A stretch of 45,576 bases of DNA from the NCBI RefSeq assembly GCF_013407935.1, contig NZ_JACBZU010000002.1, forward strand, positions 871,252 through 916,827, in the 5' to 3' direction. Origin of the DNA: Allomuricauda sp. ARW1Y1 (GTDB taxonomy: Bacteria > Bacteroidota > Bacteroidia > Flavobacteriales > Flavobacteriaceae). Position 1 is the stretch's first letter; each line of letters begins with the position of its first letter. The position numbers and the translations under genes are program-made. Positions 16,332-24,800 of the stretch are shown in pieces. The notes beneath the pieces are model-generated. The model was not told the origin of the DNA. It saw nothing but the letters and a program-made list of their open reading frames with translations, and ran no database searches.

Positions 16332-17981
16332 ATGAAAAAACACTTAATCAAAGTTGTACTTTCTTGCGCCGTTGTAATGGGAGGTTTTTCCAGTTGTAAA
16401 AACTCTTCTTCATCCAAGAATGTTTCCAGAGCCACTGGATGGAAAATCAATGCCAAAGAAGGCGGATTTCAATACAATTCTGACTTCAAGGAGCAAGAAA
16501 CGCCTCCAGGGACCGTATTTGTAGAGGGTGGAACGTTCACCAAAGGTAAAGTCCAAGATGATGTAATGCACGATTGGAACAATACACCAACGCAACAGCA
16601 CGTCCAATCTTTTTATATGGACGAAACCGAGGTTACCAACGTAATGTATTTGGAGTACTTGGATTATTTGAAAGAGGTCTATCCTCCCGACAATCCAACA
16701 TATGCCAATATTTATGAAGGAGCTCTTCCTGACACTTTGGTATGGAGAAACCGATTAGGCTTTAACGAAACCATGACCAATAACTACCTAAGGCACCCTG
16801 CCTATGCGGAATATCCTGTAGTGGGCGTAAACTGGGTTCAAGCGACCCAATATGCCGAATGGAGAACCGATAGGGTGAACGAGGTGATGTTGGAAAGGGA
16901 AGGATACCTTGCCGAAGATGCCAAATACAAAGTGTTGAACGGCGAAGTCAATGGCACCTTTAGTACAGAGGCTTACCTGAACAATCCAGAATCTGTTTAT
17001 GGCGGTCAAATAGATTCCTTGCAAGGAAAACAAAAAAGAGATTCCATCAACACTTTTGCCAAAAGAAGCAGCGGTGTGATCATGCCAGAATATAGACTCC
17101 CCACCGAAACAGAGTGGGAATATGCCGCTCAAGCACTTGTGGGAACAAGGGAATACAACAACTACAGAGGTAGAAAAAAATATCCTTGGGAAGGCGACTA
17201 TACCCGTAATGGACAACGCGTAGGCCGTGGAGACCAATTGGCCAACTTTAAACAAGGAAAAGGGGATTACGGCGGTATCGCAGGCTGGTCCGATGACGGC
17301 GCCGACATTACTGCCCAAGTAAAATCATACAAACCCAACGATTTTGGCCTATACGACATGGCCGGAAACGTAAACGAGTGGGTGGCCGACGTATACCGTC
17401 CTATTGTGGATGACGAAATCAGCGATTTCAACTATTACCGTGGTAACGTCTTCATGAAAAAAGCTATCGGTGAAGATGGAAAAGTAGAAATCTTGGAAGA
17501 CAAAATTGTTTACGATACACTGCCCAACGGTAAAATTGTCGCCATCAACCTTCCCGGAGAAATCAAGGAAGTACCGGTAACTGAGGAGGAAACTTACTTG
17601 AGAACCAATTTCGATAAGAGCGATAACCGCGGATTTAGGGATGGTGACCCAGGTTCCTCCAGATTCTTTAGCCGTTTTGCGGATGAGGACGACAACCAAA
17701 GAATGTATGATGCCCCTAAACATAAAGTAGAGCGTAATGAAGATGGTGAATTGGTTCGTCAATATGATGAATCCAACTATAGAACTTCTCTGATCAACAA
17801 CGAGGTTCGCGTGTACAAAGGTGGTTCTTGGAGAGACAGGGCATACTGGTTAGATCCTGCACAACGTAGATATTTGCCACAGTATATGGCAACCGACGAT
17901 ATTGGCTTTAGATGTGCTATGTCAAGAGTGGGATCAAAATCAAGATCCAACAAAACAGTACGTCATAAGAAGGCAAGATAA
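16332..17981 (+). CDS. gldJ: Gliding motility lipoprotein GldJ
   Basis: This 549-residue lipoprotein has a lipobox ending FSSC (C22). The body is a formylglycine-generating-enzyme (sulfatase-modifying factor) fold: VEGGTF near residue 65, MDETEVTNVMY, RLPTETEWEYAA, DMAGNVNEWVADVY and VYKGGSWRDRAY, ending in GFRCAMSR and a short basic tail. GldJ is a periplasmic outer-membrane-anchored part of the gliding/type IX secretion machinery, interacts with GldK, and its C-terminal tail is known to matter for motility. Enzyme activity is not expected. Presence with porV supports a complete type IX system and possibly gliding. An intrinsic terminator follows the stop. Confidence 0.95.
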   Translation: MKKHLIKVVLSCAVVMGGFSSCKNSSSSKNVSRATGWKINAKEGGFQYNSDFKEQETPPGTVFVEGGTFTKGKVQDDVMHDWNNTPTQQHVQSFYMDETEVTNVMYLEYLDYLKEVYPPDNPTYANIYEGALPDTLVWRNRLGFNETMTNNYLRHPAYAEYPVVGVNWVQATQYAEWRTDRVNEVMLEREGYLAEDAKYKVLNGEVNGTFSTEAYLNNPESVYGGQIDSLQGKQKRDSINTFAKRSSGVIMPEYRLPTETEWEYAAQALVGTREYNNYRGRKKYPWEGDYTRNGQRVGRGDQLANFKQGKGDYGGIAGWSDDGADITAQVKSYKPNDFGLYDMAGNVNEWVADVYRPIVDDEISDFNYYRGNVFMKKAIGEDGKVEILEDKIVYDTLPNGKIVAINLPGEIKEVPVTEEETYLRTNFDKSDNRGFRDGDPGSSRFFSRFADEDDNQRMYDAPKHKVERNEDGELVRQYDESNYRTSLINNEVRVYKGGSWRDRAYWLDPAQRRYLPQYMATDDIGFRCAMSRVGSKSRSNKTVRHKKAR

Positions 17982-17996
17982 ATTATGAGATCATTT

Positions 17997-18032
17997 TAAA
18001 AGCCCCGGCCCAAAAGGTCGGGGCTTTTTTTT
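17997..18032 (+). terminator. Terminator of gldJ
   Basis: AGCCCCGGCC (18001-18010) pairs with GGTCGGGGCT (18016-18025), with one G-T pair and a five-base loop, followed by eight T. It ends only 11 bases before the murF start codon. Confidence 0.9.
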
Positions 18033-18043
18033 ATCTTCGATTT

Positions 18044-19315
18044 ATGACATTGGAAGAGTTGCACGCTCTATTTTTGGAGCATCCCACAATTTGTACGGAC
18101 ACCCGGAAAATCACCGAAAACTGTCTGTTTTTTGCCTTAAAAGGCCCAAATTTTAACGGTAACGCCTTTGCGCAGGAAGCTCTTAAAAAGGGAGCCGCTT
18201 ACGCTGTCGTTGATGAAGAATCCTTCGCCGGTGACCGATGCATCGTTTTTGATGATGTGCTGAACACATTGCAGCAACTGGCCCAATTCCACAGGAAACA
18301 GTCCAAGGCGAAGATTTTATCCTTGACGGGCAGTAATGGGAAGACCACTACCAAGGAGCTTATCAATGCCGTGCTCTCCAAAAAATACAGAACTGTTGCC
18401 ACCAAAGGCAACCTCAACAATCACATTGGGGTTCCCTTGACCTTGCTTTCCATTCAAAACGAAACCGAAATCGCCATTGTGGAAATGGGGGCCAATCACC
18501 AAGGAGAAATCGAACTATTGAGCAGTATCGCACAGCCCGATTTTGGGTATATCACCAATTTTGGCAAGGCCCATCTTGAAGGTTTTGGCGGCGTGGAAGG
18601 GGTGATTCGGGGAAAAAGCGAGCTTTACGCCCATTTAATGGCCGACAATAATTTCATTTTTCTCAATGCCGACGACCCCATCCAGAAAGAAAAACTGCAA
18701 AACTACACCAAAAAAATTGGTTTCAGTACCAGCGACCCCACCTATTACAACATACAATACCTCGGCGCAAACCCCTACGTATCCATCCAAGTAGAGGGCA
18801 TGCCCATACAGACCCAACTCATCGGCAAGTATAATTTCACCAATTGCTGTGCCGCCATTCTGATCGGAAAATATTTCAATGTTCCCTTGGAAGCTATCAA
18901 ACAGGCCCTGGAGCACTATTCCCCTCAAAACAATCGCTCGCAAATCCTATCCAAAAACGGTTATGATATTGTTTTGGATGCCTATAACGCCAATCCCACA
19001 AGCATGAAAGCTGCTTTGGAGAATTTTGTGATGATGGCCGCGGACAAAAAAGCCCTTATTTTGGGGGACATGTTCGAATTGGGCAATACCGCGAAGGAAG
19101 AACATCAGACGATTGCGGATATGGTAGAGAAGTTCCAGTTTGATCAAGCGTATTTGGTGGGCGAAAATTTTCATGCCACCGAAACGTCACTGCCCACATT
19201 CCCGTCTTTTGATGATCTAAAAAAGTATCTACAAAGAAATCCTTTGGAAAAAGGAGCCGTTTTGATAAAAGGTTCTAGGGGAATGGCCTTGGAGCGCGTA
19301 TTGGATTTGCTATAG
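18044..19315 (+). CDS. murF: UDP-N-acetylmuramoyl-tripeptide--D-alanyl-D-alanine ligase
   Basis: This 423-residue Mur ligase adds D-Ala-D-Ala to the peptidoglycan precursor in the cytoplasm using ATP. The P-loop is TGSNGKTT (residues 95-102). The ligase motifs GNLNNHIGVPLTLL, EMGANHQGEI (metal and substrate contacts), and the C-terminal DAYNANPTSMKAAL are all present. It is away from the dcw cell-wall cluster, sitting after gldJ, a linkage seen in other flavobacteria. The start is 11 bases beyond the gldJ terminator, leaving no room for a promoter, so readthrough or a promoter inside gldJ is implied. Confidence 0.95.
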   Translation: MTLEELHALFLEHPTICTDTRKITENCLFFALKGPNFNGNAFAQEALKKGAAYAVVDEESFAGDRCIVFDDVLNTLQQLAQFHRKQSKAKILSLTGSNGKTTTKELINAVLSKKYRTVATKGNLNNHIGVPLTLLSIQNETEIAIVEMGANHQGEIELLSSIAQPDFGYITNFGKAHLEGFGGVEGVIRGKSELYAHLMADNNFIFLNADDPIQKEKLQNYTKKIGFSTSDPTYYNIQYLGANPYVSIQVEGMPIQTQLIGKYNFTNCCAAILIGKYFNVPLEAIKQALEHYSPQNNRSQILSKNGYDIVLDAYNANPTSMKAALENFVMMAADKKALILGDMFELGNTAKEEHQTIADMVEKFQFDQAYLVGENFHATETSLPTFPSFDDLKKYLQRNPLEKGAVLIKGSRGMALERVLDLL

Positions 19316-19325
19316 AAAAGAAAAG

Positions 19326-19400
19326 TGGGATATACTGGATTCGAACCAGTGACCTCTGCCCTGTCAAGGCAGCGCTCTAAACCAACTGAGCTAATATCCC
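19326..19400 (-). tRNA. tRNA-Val (anticodon GAC)
   Basis: The minus strand folds into a full cloverleaf: acceptor GGGATAT/ATATCCC, D arm GCTC/GAGC with a 10-base loop, anticodon stem CTGCC/GGCAG with loop TTGACAG, five-base variable loop, and T arm ACTGG-TTCGAAT-CCAGT. U33 precedes anticodon GAC, which reads GUC and GUU. The CCA end is not encoded. Length is 75 nt. Confidence 0.95.
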
Positions 19401-19427
19401 ATTAAAATCGGGCTGCAATATCGGAAA

Positions 19428-19841
19428 TTAATCCCAATCCCCATACTCCGCAGAGTTCTTTGATGTCTCATGCAGGGTAATATGCAACAATTGCCCCTTT
19501 TTAAGCTTCGGCTTTAGAATATCGTAGATTACTTTAACGAAATATTCGGTGGTCGGGAGCAAATTTTCAAACTCGGGACAATCCTCGTTCAAGTTTTTGT
19601 GATCAAAACGCTCCTCTACCTCATCCTTGATCAAAGCACCCAAATCAGCCAAATCCATAACAAAACCAGTATCGGGGTCCACTTCACCCTTAATTCGTAC
19701 CTCAAGGTCAAAATTATGACCGTGAAAGCTTGGGCTGTTGCATTTTCCGAACACTTCTATGTTCTTTTCCTTGCTCCACTTGGGATTGTGGAGCCTATGG
19801 GCAGCGTTAAAATGGGCTTTTCTGCAAATTGTCGCAATCAT
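19428..19841 (-). CDS. queD: 6-carboxytetrahydropterin synthase / 6-pyruvoyl-tetrahydropterin synthase family (QueD-like)
   Basis: This 137-residue protein has the zinc ligands H15 (AAHRL), H40 and H42 (SFHGHNF), and catalytic C34 in FGKC. These match the pterin synthase fold. Bacterial members mostly convert 7,8-dihydroneopterin triphosphate to 6-carboxytetrahydropterin for queuosine synthesis. Other activities in the family are possible, so the symbol is tentative. No other queuosine genes are adjacent. It lies directly downstream of the 5' end of tRNA-Val(GAC) in map terms but is transcribed in the same direction toward it. Confidence 0.85.
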   Translation of the reverse strand: MIATICRKAHFNAAHRLHNPKWSKEKNIEVFGKCNSPSFHGHNFDLEVRIKGEVDPDTGFVMDLADLGALIKDEVEERFDHKNLNEDCPEFENLLPTTEYFVKVIYDILKPKLKKGQLLHITLHETSKNSAEYGDWD

Positions 19842-19924
19842 GCTGCAAAGTTAAACCCTTTTTCTGCAATCCAAATTAGGGAACCAAAAAATTCTTCAAG
19901 AGTAGCAATCTGTTTCATTTTGCA

Positions 19925-19955
19925 TTGAAATTGAGACGCGTTATTCCTAACTTTA
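19925..19955 (+). promoter_or_regulatory. Candidate promoter of the MBL-fold hydrolase gene
   Basis: TTG at 19925-19927 and TAACTTTA at 19948-19955 are separated by 20 bases. The -7 box differs from the consensus TAnnTTTG only at the last base. The predicted leader is about 55 nt. Confidence 0.35.
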
Positions 19956-20016
19956 GGCAAATCGCTAAAATTTTTGAGGCTTAAACACATCAAACAATAT
20001 CTAAAAATAAAATCAT

Positions 20017-20700
20017 ATGAAAATCACCTATTTGGGCCATGCTTCCTTTTTAATTGAAATGAACGGAAAAACAATTCTGTTCGACCCCTTTATCTCTGGC
20101 AACGAAATGGCCAAGGAAATTGACATCAACAGCTTAAAGGTCGATTATATTTTTGTGACCCATGGGCACCAAGACCATGTACTCGATGTGGAGAGCATTG
20201 CAAAGAACAACCCAAAGGCGAAGTTGGTTTCCAACTTTGAAGTGGTCAGCTGGTTCGCCGAAAAGGGGATTGACGGACATGGAATGAACCATGGCGGAAA
20301 GTATACCTTCGATTTTGGAACGGCAAAATATGTAAGCGCAATCCATTCGAGCATGCTGCCCGACGGAAGCAACGGTGGAAATCCTGGCGGTTTTGTGCTC
20401 TATGATGACTCCCATTGCATCTACCATGCGGGCGATACGGCCTTGACCAAGGATATGGAATTGATACCGATGACCTGTCCCAAACTGAACATCGCTATTT
20501 TGCCTATTGGCGATAATTTTACCATGGGATACGAAGATGCAACCATTGCCAGTGATTTTGTCCAATGCAATCAAATTATTGGATGTCACTACGATACCTT
20601 TCCTCCCATCAAAATTGACAAAACCAAGGCCGTGGAGCATTTCGAAAAGAAGGGCAAAAAACTGATGCTGCCTGATATTGGGGAATCCATTTCCATCTAA
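20017..20700 (+). CDS. UPF0173-type metal-dependent hydrolase (metallo-beta-lactamase fold)
   Basis: This 227-residue protein has the metal-binding motif THGHQDH (H49, H51, D53, H54) after two beta strands, and a later HAGDTALTKDM for the bridging Asp. It matches the UPF0173 branch of the metallo-beta-lactamase superfamily, whose in vivo substrates are unknown. It is complete for that family, which runs about 225 residues. It stands alone, followed by a decayed gene. Confidence 0.88.
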   Translation: MKITYLGHASFLIEMNGKTILFDPFISGNEMAKEIDINSLKVDYIFVTHGHQDHVLDVESIAKNNPKAKLVSNFEVVSWFAEKGIDGHGMNHGGKYTFDFGTAKYVSAIHSSMLPDGSNGGNPGGFVLYDDSHCIYHAGDTALTKDMELIPMTCPKLNIAILPIGDNFTMGYEDATIASDFVQCNQIIGCHYDTFPPIKIDKTKAVEHFEKKGKKLMLPDIGESISI

Positions 20701-20720
20701 ATCCCTTATAACAATAGATT

Positions 20721-21144
20721 GTCACAGCGGGATATTCGGGTACGGCATTGGCTAAAAAAATTGGGGCTAAAGGAAGGCTTCAGGGTAGTTTTTTACAGGC
20801 CGCCATTTAATTAGTTTAATTTGTTCACTGATTTGCCACCCAATCTAGATATAGTTGACACCGGTTCATCCGGGGAAAAGGAAATTGATTTCATTCATTT
20901 GTTTTTTACTTCGTTCGTTTACCTAAAGACCCAGACAAACTATTGGATTCGACTACTCAAGCAAAATGGCCTATTATGGATAAGTTGACAAAAGGGAACG
21001 TCCAAAATCGAAACCGATTTAAAGAGAGATAAAATCAGGACGTACATTCTGGACCTAGGATTGGTAGATGTCAAGGTCGCTGCAATTGATGAAGATTGGA
21101 GCGGGCTCAAGTTTGTCCATATAACCAAGGATAGACAAACTTGA
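20721..21144 (+). pseudogene. DUF3052-family protein remnant (frameshift plus two stops)
   Basis: Reading codons from 20721 gives TAGYSGTALAKK, the usual N-terminus of DUF3052 proteins. At the seven-A run 20754-20760 the homology shifts frame (one extra A) and continues from 20761 as LGLKEGFRVVF. In that frame a TAG at 20812 and a TGA at 20986 interrupt the gene. The TGA replaces the Trp expected in the LLWISW-like motif. The C-terminal part, GLVDVKVAAIDEDWSGLKFV, is well preserved and ends at TGA 21142-21144. Three separate lesions mark it as a decayed gene rather than a sequencing slip. The identification is by recognition of family motifs, not by search. The parent function is unknown. Confidence 0.75.
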
Positions 21145-21152
21145 GCCTTTTT
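21104..21152 (+). terminator. Strong terminator overlapping the pseudogene's 3' end
   Basis: GGCTCAAGTTTGTC (21104-21117) pairs perfectly with GACAAACTTGAGCC (21134-21147) around a 16-base loop, followed by TTTTT. The left arm encodes the last conserved residues of the DUF3052 remnant and the right arm spans its stop codon. It faces the end of the lipoprotein gene coming from the other side. Confidence 0.8.
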
Positions 21153-21157
21153 CGATT

Positions 21158-21871
21158 TTAATTTGGAGCCTTTATATCCGTATTAGAAATTGAAAAATTA
21201 CCATTTGTATCTTTTGAAACCACCTCAATGAAGTAGGTTTCTTCAGCTGTAAACTGTATTGGCTGCAGGGATTCCGTGGAATAATCCACTTCTTCCAGCA
21301 GTAGACTGTTATTCTCCAAGACCTGTACGTCGTACACCAAGCTATCTCCGTCCTCATCGCTGCCCAACCAGCTGATAGACATTTCCATAGTGTTTGTGTT
21401 GAACTCAACATTAATTTCAGCAGCATAGGGAGCATAATTTCCCACTGGGACTCCAGGTGTGGTAAACGAGTAGGTATTTCCCGCTGTTTCTCCAAACTGA
21501 TTAATTGAAGTGACCGACCATGTGTATGTTTTTCCTCTCTGCAATTCCACCTGGGCCTCTAGATTGGAATAGGTGTTATTGAAAACCTCGGTACTGCCTT
21601 CCAAAACCACCAATTCATAACTATCCGCAAATTCTGCCTCGTTCCAAGTGAAGGCAATCAAAACTTTGGTATCATCCGATGCCACTTCTTCATAATCTAC
21701 ACAAGGCTCACCATTTACGGGCAATGTCCCTGTCACTTTCAATGGCAAATCATTACTGGGGTTCGGTTCTGGCGGTGGCGGTTGCTCTCCACTGCCTTCA
21801 CCACCACAGGAAGACAAAATAATTACAATACAGCCACAAACCATTCGAAAAATTGACTTCATTTTATTCAT
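21158..21871 (-). CDS. Lipoprotein with two fibronectin III-like domains
   Basis: This 237-residue protein has a lipobox ending LSSC (C22), then a Gly/Pro-rich spacer (GEQPPPPEPNPS) and two beta-sandwich segments. The first, about 65-135, has the AFTWNEAEFADSYELVV and GKTYTWSVT strands typical of Fn3-like domains. The second, about 145-235, has ISWLGSDEDGDSLVYDVQV. It is likely anchored to the outer membrane, perhaps surface exposed, though the short segment after C22 is not clearly an export signal. Its ATG overlaps the stop of the giant BspA-like gene (ATGA), so the two are translationally coupled and probably work together. No specific family was recognised. Confidence 0.75.
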   Translation of the reverse strand: MNKMKSIFRMVCGCIVIILSSCGGEGSGEQPPPPEPNPSNDLPLKVTGTLPVNGEPCVDYEEVASDDTKVLIAFTWNEAEFADSYELVVLEGSTEVFNNTYSNLEAQVELQRGKTYTWSVTSINQFGETAGNTYSFTTPGVPVGNYAPYAAEINVEFNTNTMEMSISWLGSDEDGDSLVYDVQVLENNSLLLEEVDYSTESLQPIQFTAEETYFIEVVSKDTNGNFSISNTDIKAPN

Positions 21872-24800
21872 CTTTTTATAATTTTTACCGTTTCCAAACG
21901 TCCATCTACTTCCATCTGCAATAGATAAACACCTGATTTCAGGGTGGAAACATCTATATTTCTATTGTTTTGGTTATAATTGATTTCCTTGGCGAGTCGT
22001 CCATTCATTCCAAAAACTTTTGCATTAAGGGTATTTGCATCGGTTAAAACATTTACATGGGAGGATGTAATTGTGGGATACACCTGAATGGTGTCACCAA
22101 TAAAAAAGTTATCGCTTACAACACCTTGGCAGTCGCTTGTCCCGGAAATTACTATTTCATTCTGGCCAAATAAATTATTTAAGACAATGGTATTATTTCC
22201 TGTGTCTTCAAAGATGTAGTTCTGTTGCTCCCCATTTATATTTAGTTCATAGCTTTTACTGCCATTGACTTCGTAAACTACGGTACCCGTTTTGCCATCT
22301 GTTGAGGCCCTTTTTGCTGATACCGTGGTCACACTATTTACAGTTACCCCATAGGTCTGTTCAAATAGAATCTCAGGCACCGACAATGAGATGGAATAGG
22401 AACCAGGGGAAAGCCCTCCAATTTCGAAGCCCTCTCCCGAGGCCACGTCGTCAAATTGGTTGGAATAGGAATCACCAGCTATGGAAATATCCATCGAATG
22501 ACCTGGTACACTCACCAAGAGATTTACCGAACCATCGGCGCTATCAATGCAACTTGGGGTCAAGACATACACCTGTACGGCATCTGCTGGAATGATTTCA
22601 CACCCATATTCATCCACAGTAGCATTTGGCCTAGTATCCAAACAAAGGTCCAAGTGATCTAAAATTCCGTCTGCATCATTATCCTCATTACAAAAAGGTA
22701 CTTTACCTCCATCAGTAATTGCCCAGCCAAAATTATCAATCAGGTTTTGACGCGCTTCTTCAGACTCACAATATTGACTAGAACCAGCGTTTAAAACAAC
22801 GTTATTTTGTATTATGGGCAAATTAGTCCAACCTATCAATGTTTTGTCGTAGTTCTCCAAGGATAGTCCTGCATTTAAAAAAAGATAATCCATGTTTATG
22901 ACATTGCCTATATCCCAATCTCCTAAGTTTTGATCAAAAGAAGTTGCACCGTTGAACATGCCGCCTATTGAAGTTTTGTTGGACATATCCCAACTCGATA
23001 AGTCTTGATTGAAAGAAACCGCCTCTGCAAACATTCCCGAAGTGCTTTCCAGATTACTTACATCCCAATTACTAAGCGGCTGATTAAAGGAACTTGCCTT
23101 GGCAAACATCGTGCCCATTACTGCAACGTTTGAAGTATTCCAATCGTTCAATGGTTGATTAAATGAAGTTGCTCCAAAAAACATACTTGACATTGTAGTG
23201 ACTTTGCTCACATCCCATTCCCCTATGGGCTGGTTAAATGATGAGGCACCAGAAAACATTGCGTTCATGAAAGTTACTTTGGAAACATCCCAATTTGAAA
23301 TATCCTGATTAAAAGAAATAGCATCTGCAAACATGGCTCCTAGATCCTCAAGGTTACCCATATCCCATTCCGATATATCTTGATTGAACGAACTGGCACC
23401 CGAGAACAATGCCTGCATCGATTTAATGCCACTAACGTCCCACTGACCAATAGGTTGGTTGAATGATGAGGCTCCAGCAAACATCCTATCAATAGCACCA
23501 ACATTACCGAGATTCCAATTTGAAATATCACTGTTGAAAGCTGTTGCATTGGTAAACATATCTACCATTAGTTTGGCATTTGAAACGTCCCAATTTGAAA
23601 TATCCTGATTAAACCTAGTTGCCCATCCAAACAAATTGGAAAAATTGGTCACATTTCCAACATCCCAGTTGGCGAACGAATCATTTCCTTCCAAGGACTC
23701 ACAAAACCTAAACATTGCTCCTAATGATGTAACCTGACTTAAATCCGGCACATCCGTTGCCAAAACATCCATTTTGGAACAGTGTGTGAATGCATTGTCC
23801 ATAGAAGTCCATTCATTGCTTCCCCATTGATCTACGGATATCAATTTATCCGAATCTGTTTCTGTTCCGTCAAAGTCGTTAAAATAAATTCTTGGAAAAT
23901 CCCCACCAATCGAAACTTGATATGTTCCTGGCGCCGCATAGGTATGTGTTATATCACCCATAACGTTTGTATCCGAAGTACCATCTCCCCAATCCACTGT
24001 ATAGTTATAGGCTTCGCTTGGAAATGTTGGAATTGTAATTTGATTGTCCCCCGAAACCCCAGGATTATCTGTTTTCCATGTTGTTATAAAAAAGGTGCTT
24101 GAACAGTCTTTTCCTGCATCTGTAATTTCCCAATTGTAATTATCTATCAGTACTTGCCTAGCCGATTCACTATTGCAAAAGTGGGTGTCTTTTGCGCCAA
24201 ACTTAACATTATCTTGGAGGGAAGGCAATTGGCTCCATGCATTTAGAATTTTGTCATAATTTGATATAGATATTCCAGAGCCATCGAACATGGCATCCAA
24301 CCTTTGTGCTTGGCCAACATTCCATTTTTCCAAATTTTGATTGAACGAAGTGGCATTTTGGAACATCTCGTTCAGATAACGGATGTTGCTGACATCCCAA
24401 TCCCCAATGGGCTGATTAAATTTTGAAGCATTGTGGAACATGTTATTGGCTAAAAAGGTTACATAGCTTAAATCCCAAGCTACCATACTTTCATTCCCTT
24501 TTAGGGATGAGCAACCATAAAACATATGATTTAAGCGTATATCCTTTGAAAAATCCGGGGAATCTTTTGCCAGAACATCCAAATTAGTACATCCGGCAAA
24601 AGCAAAAGCCATAGATATCCAACGATTGGTACCCCATTGATCTATGGAAATAATCTTATCTGTATCAGAAGTATTTCTTGGGTATTGATAAGGGTAATCT
24701 TCATTGCTGTTATTAAAGAATATATGCGGAAACCTACCCGTTATTGAGACTTGATAAGTACCTGGAACTGCATACGTATGGGTAATATCTCCAGTTACAC

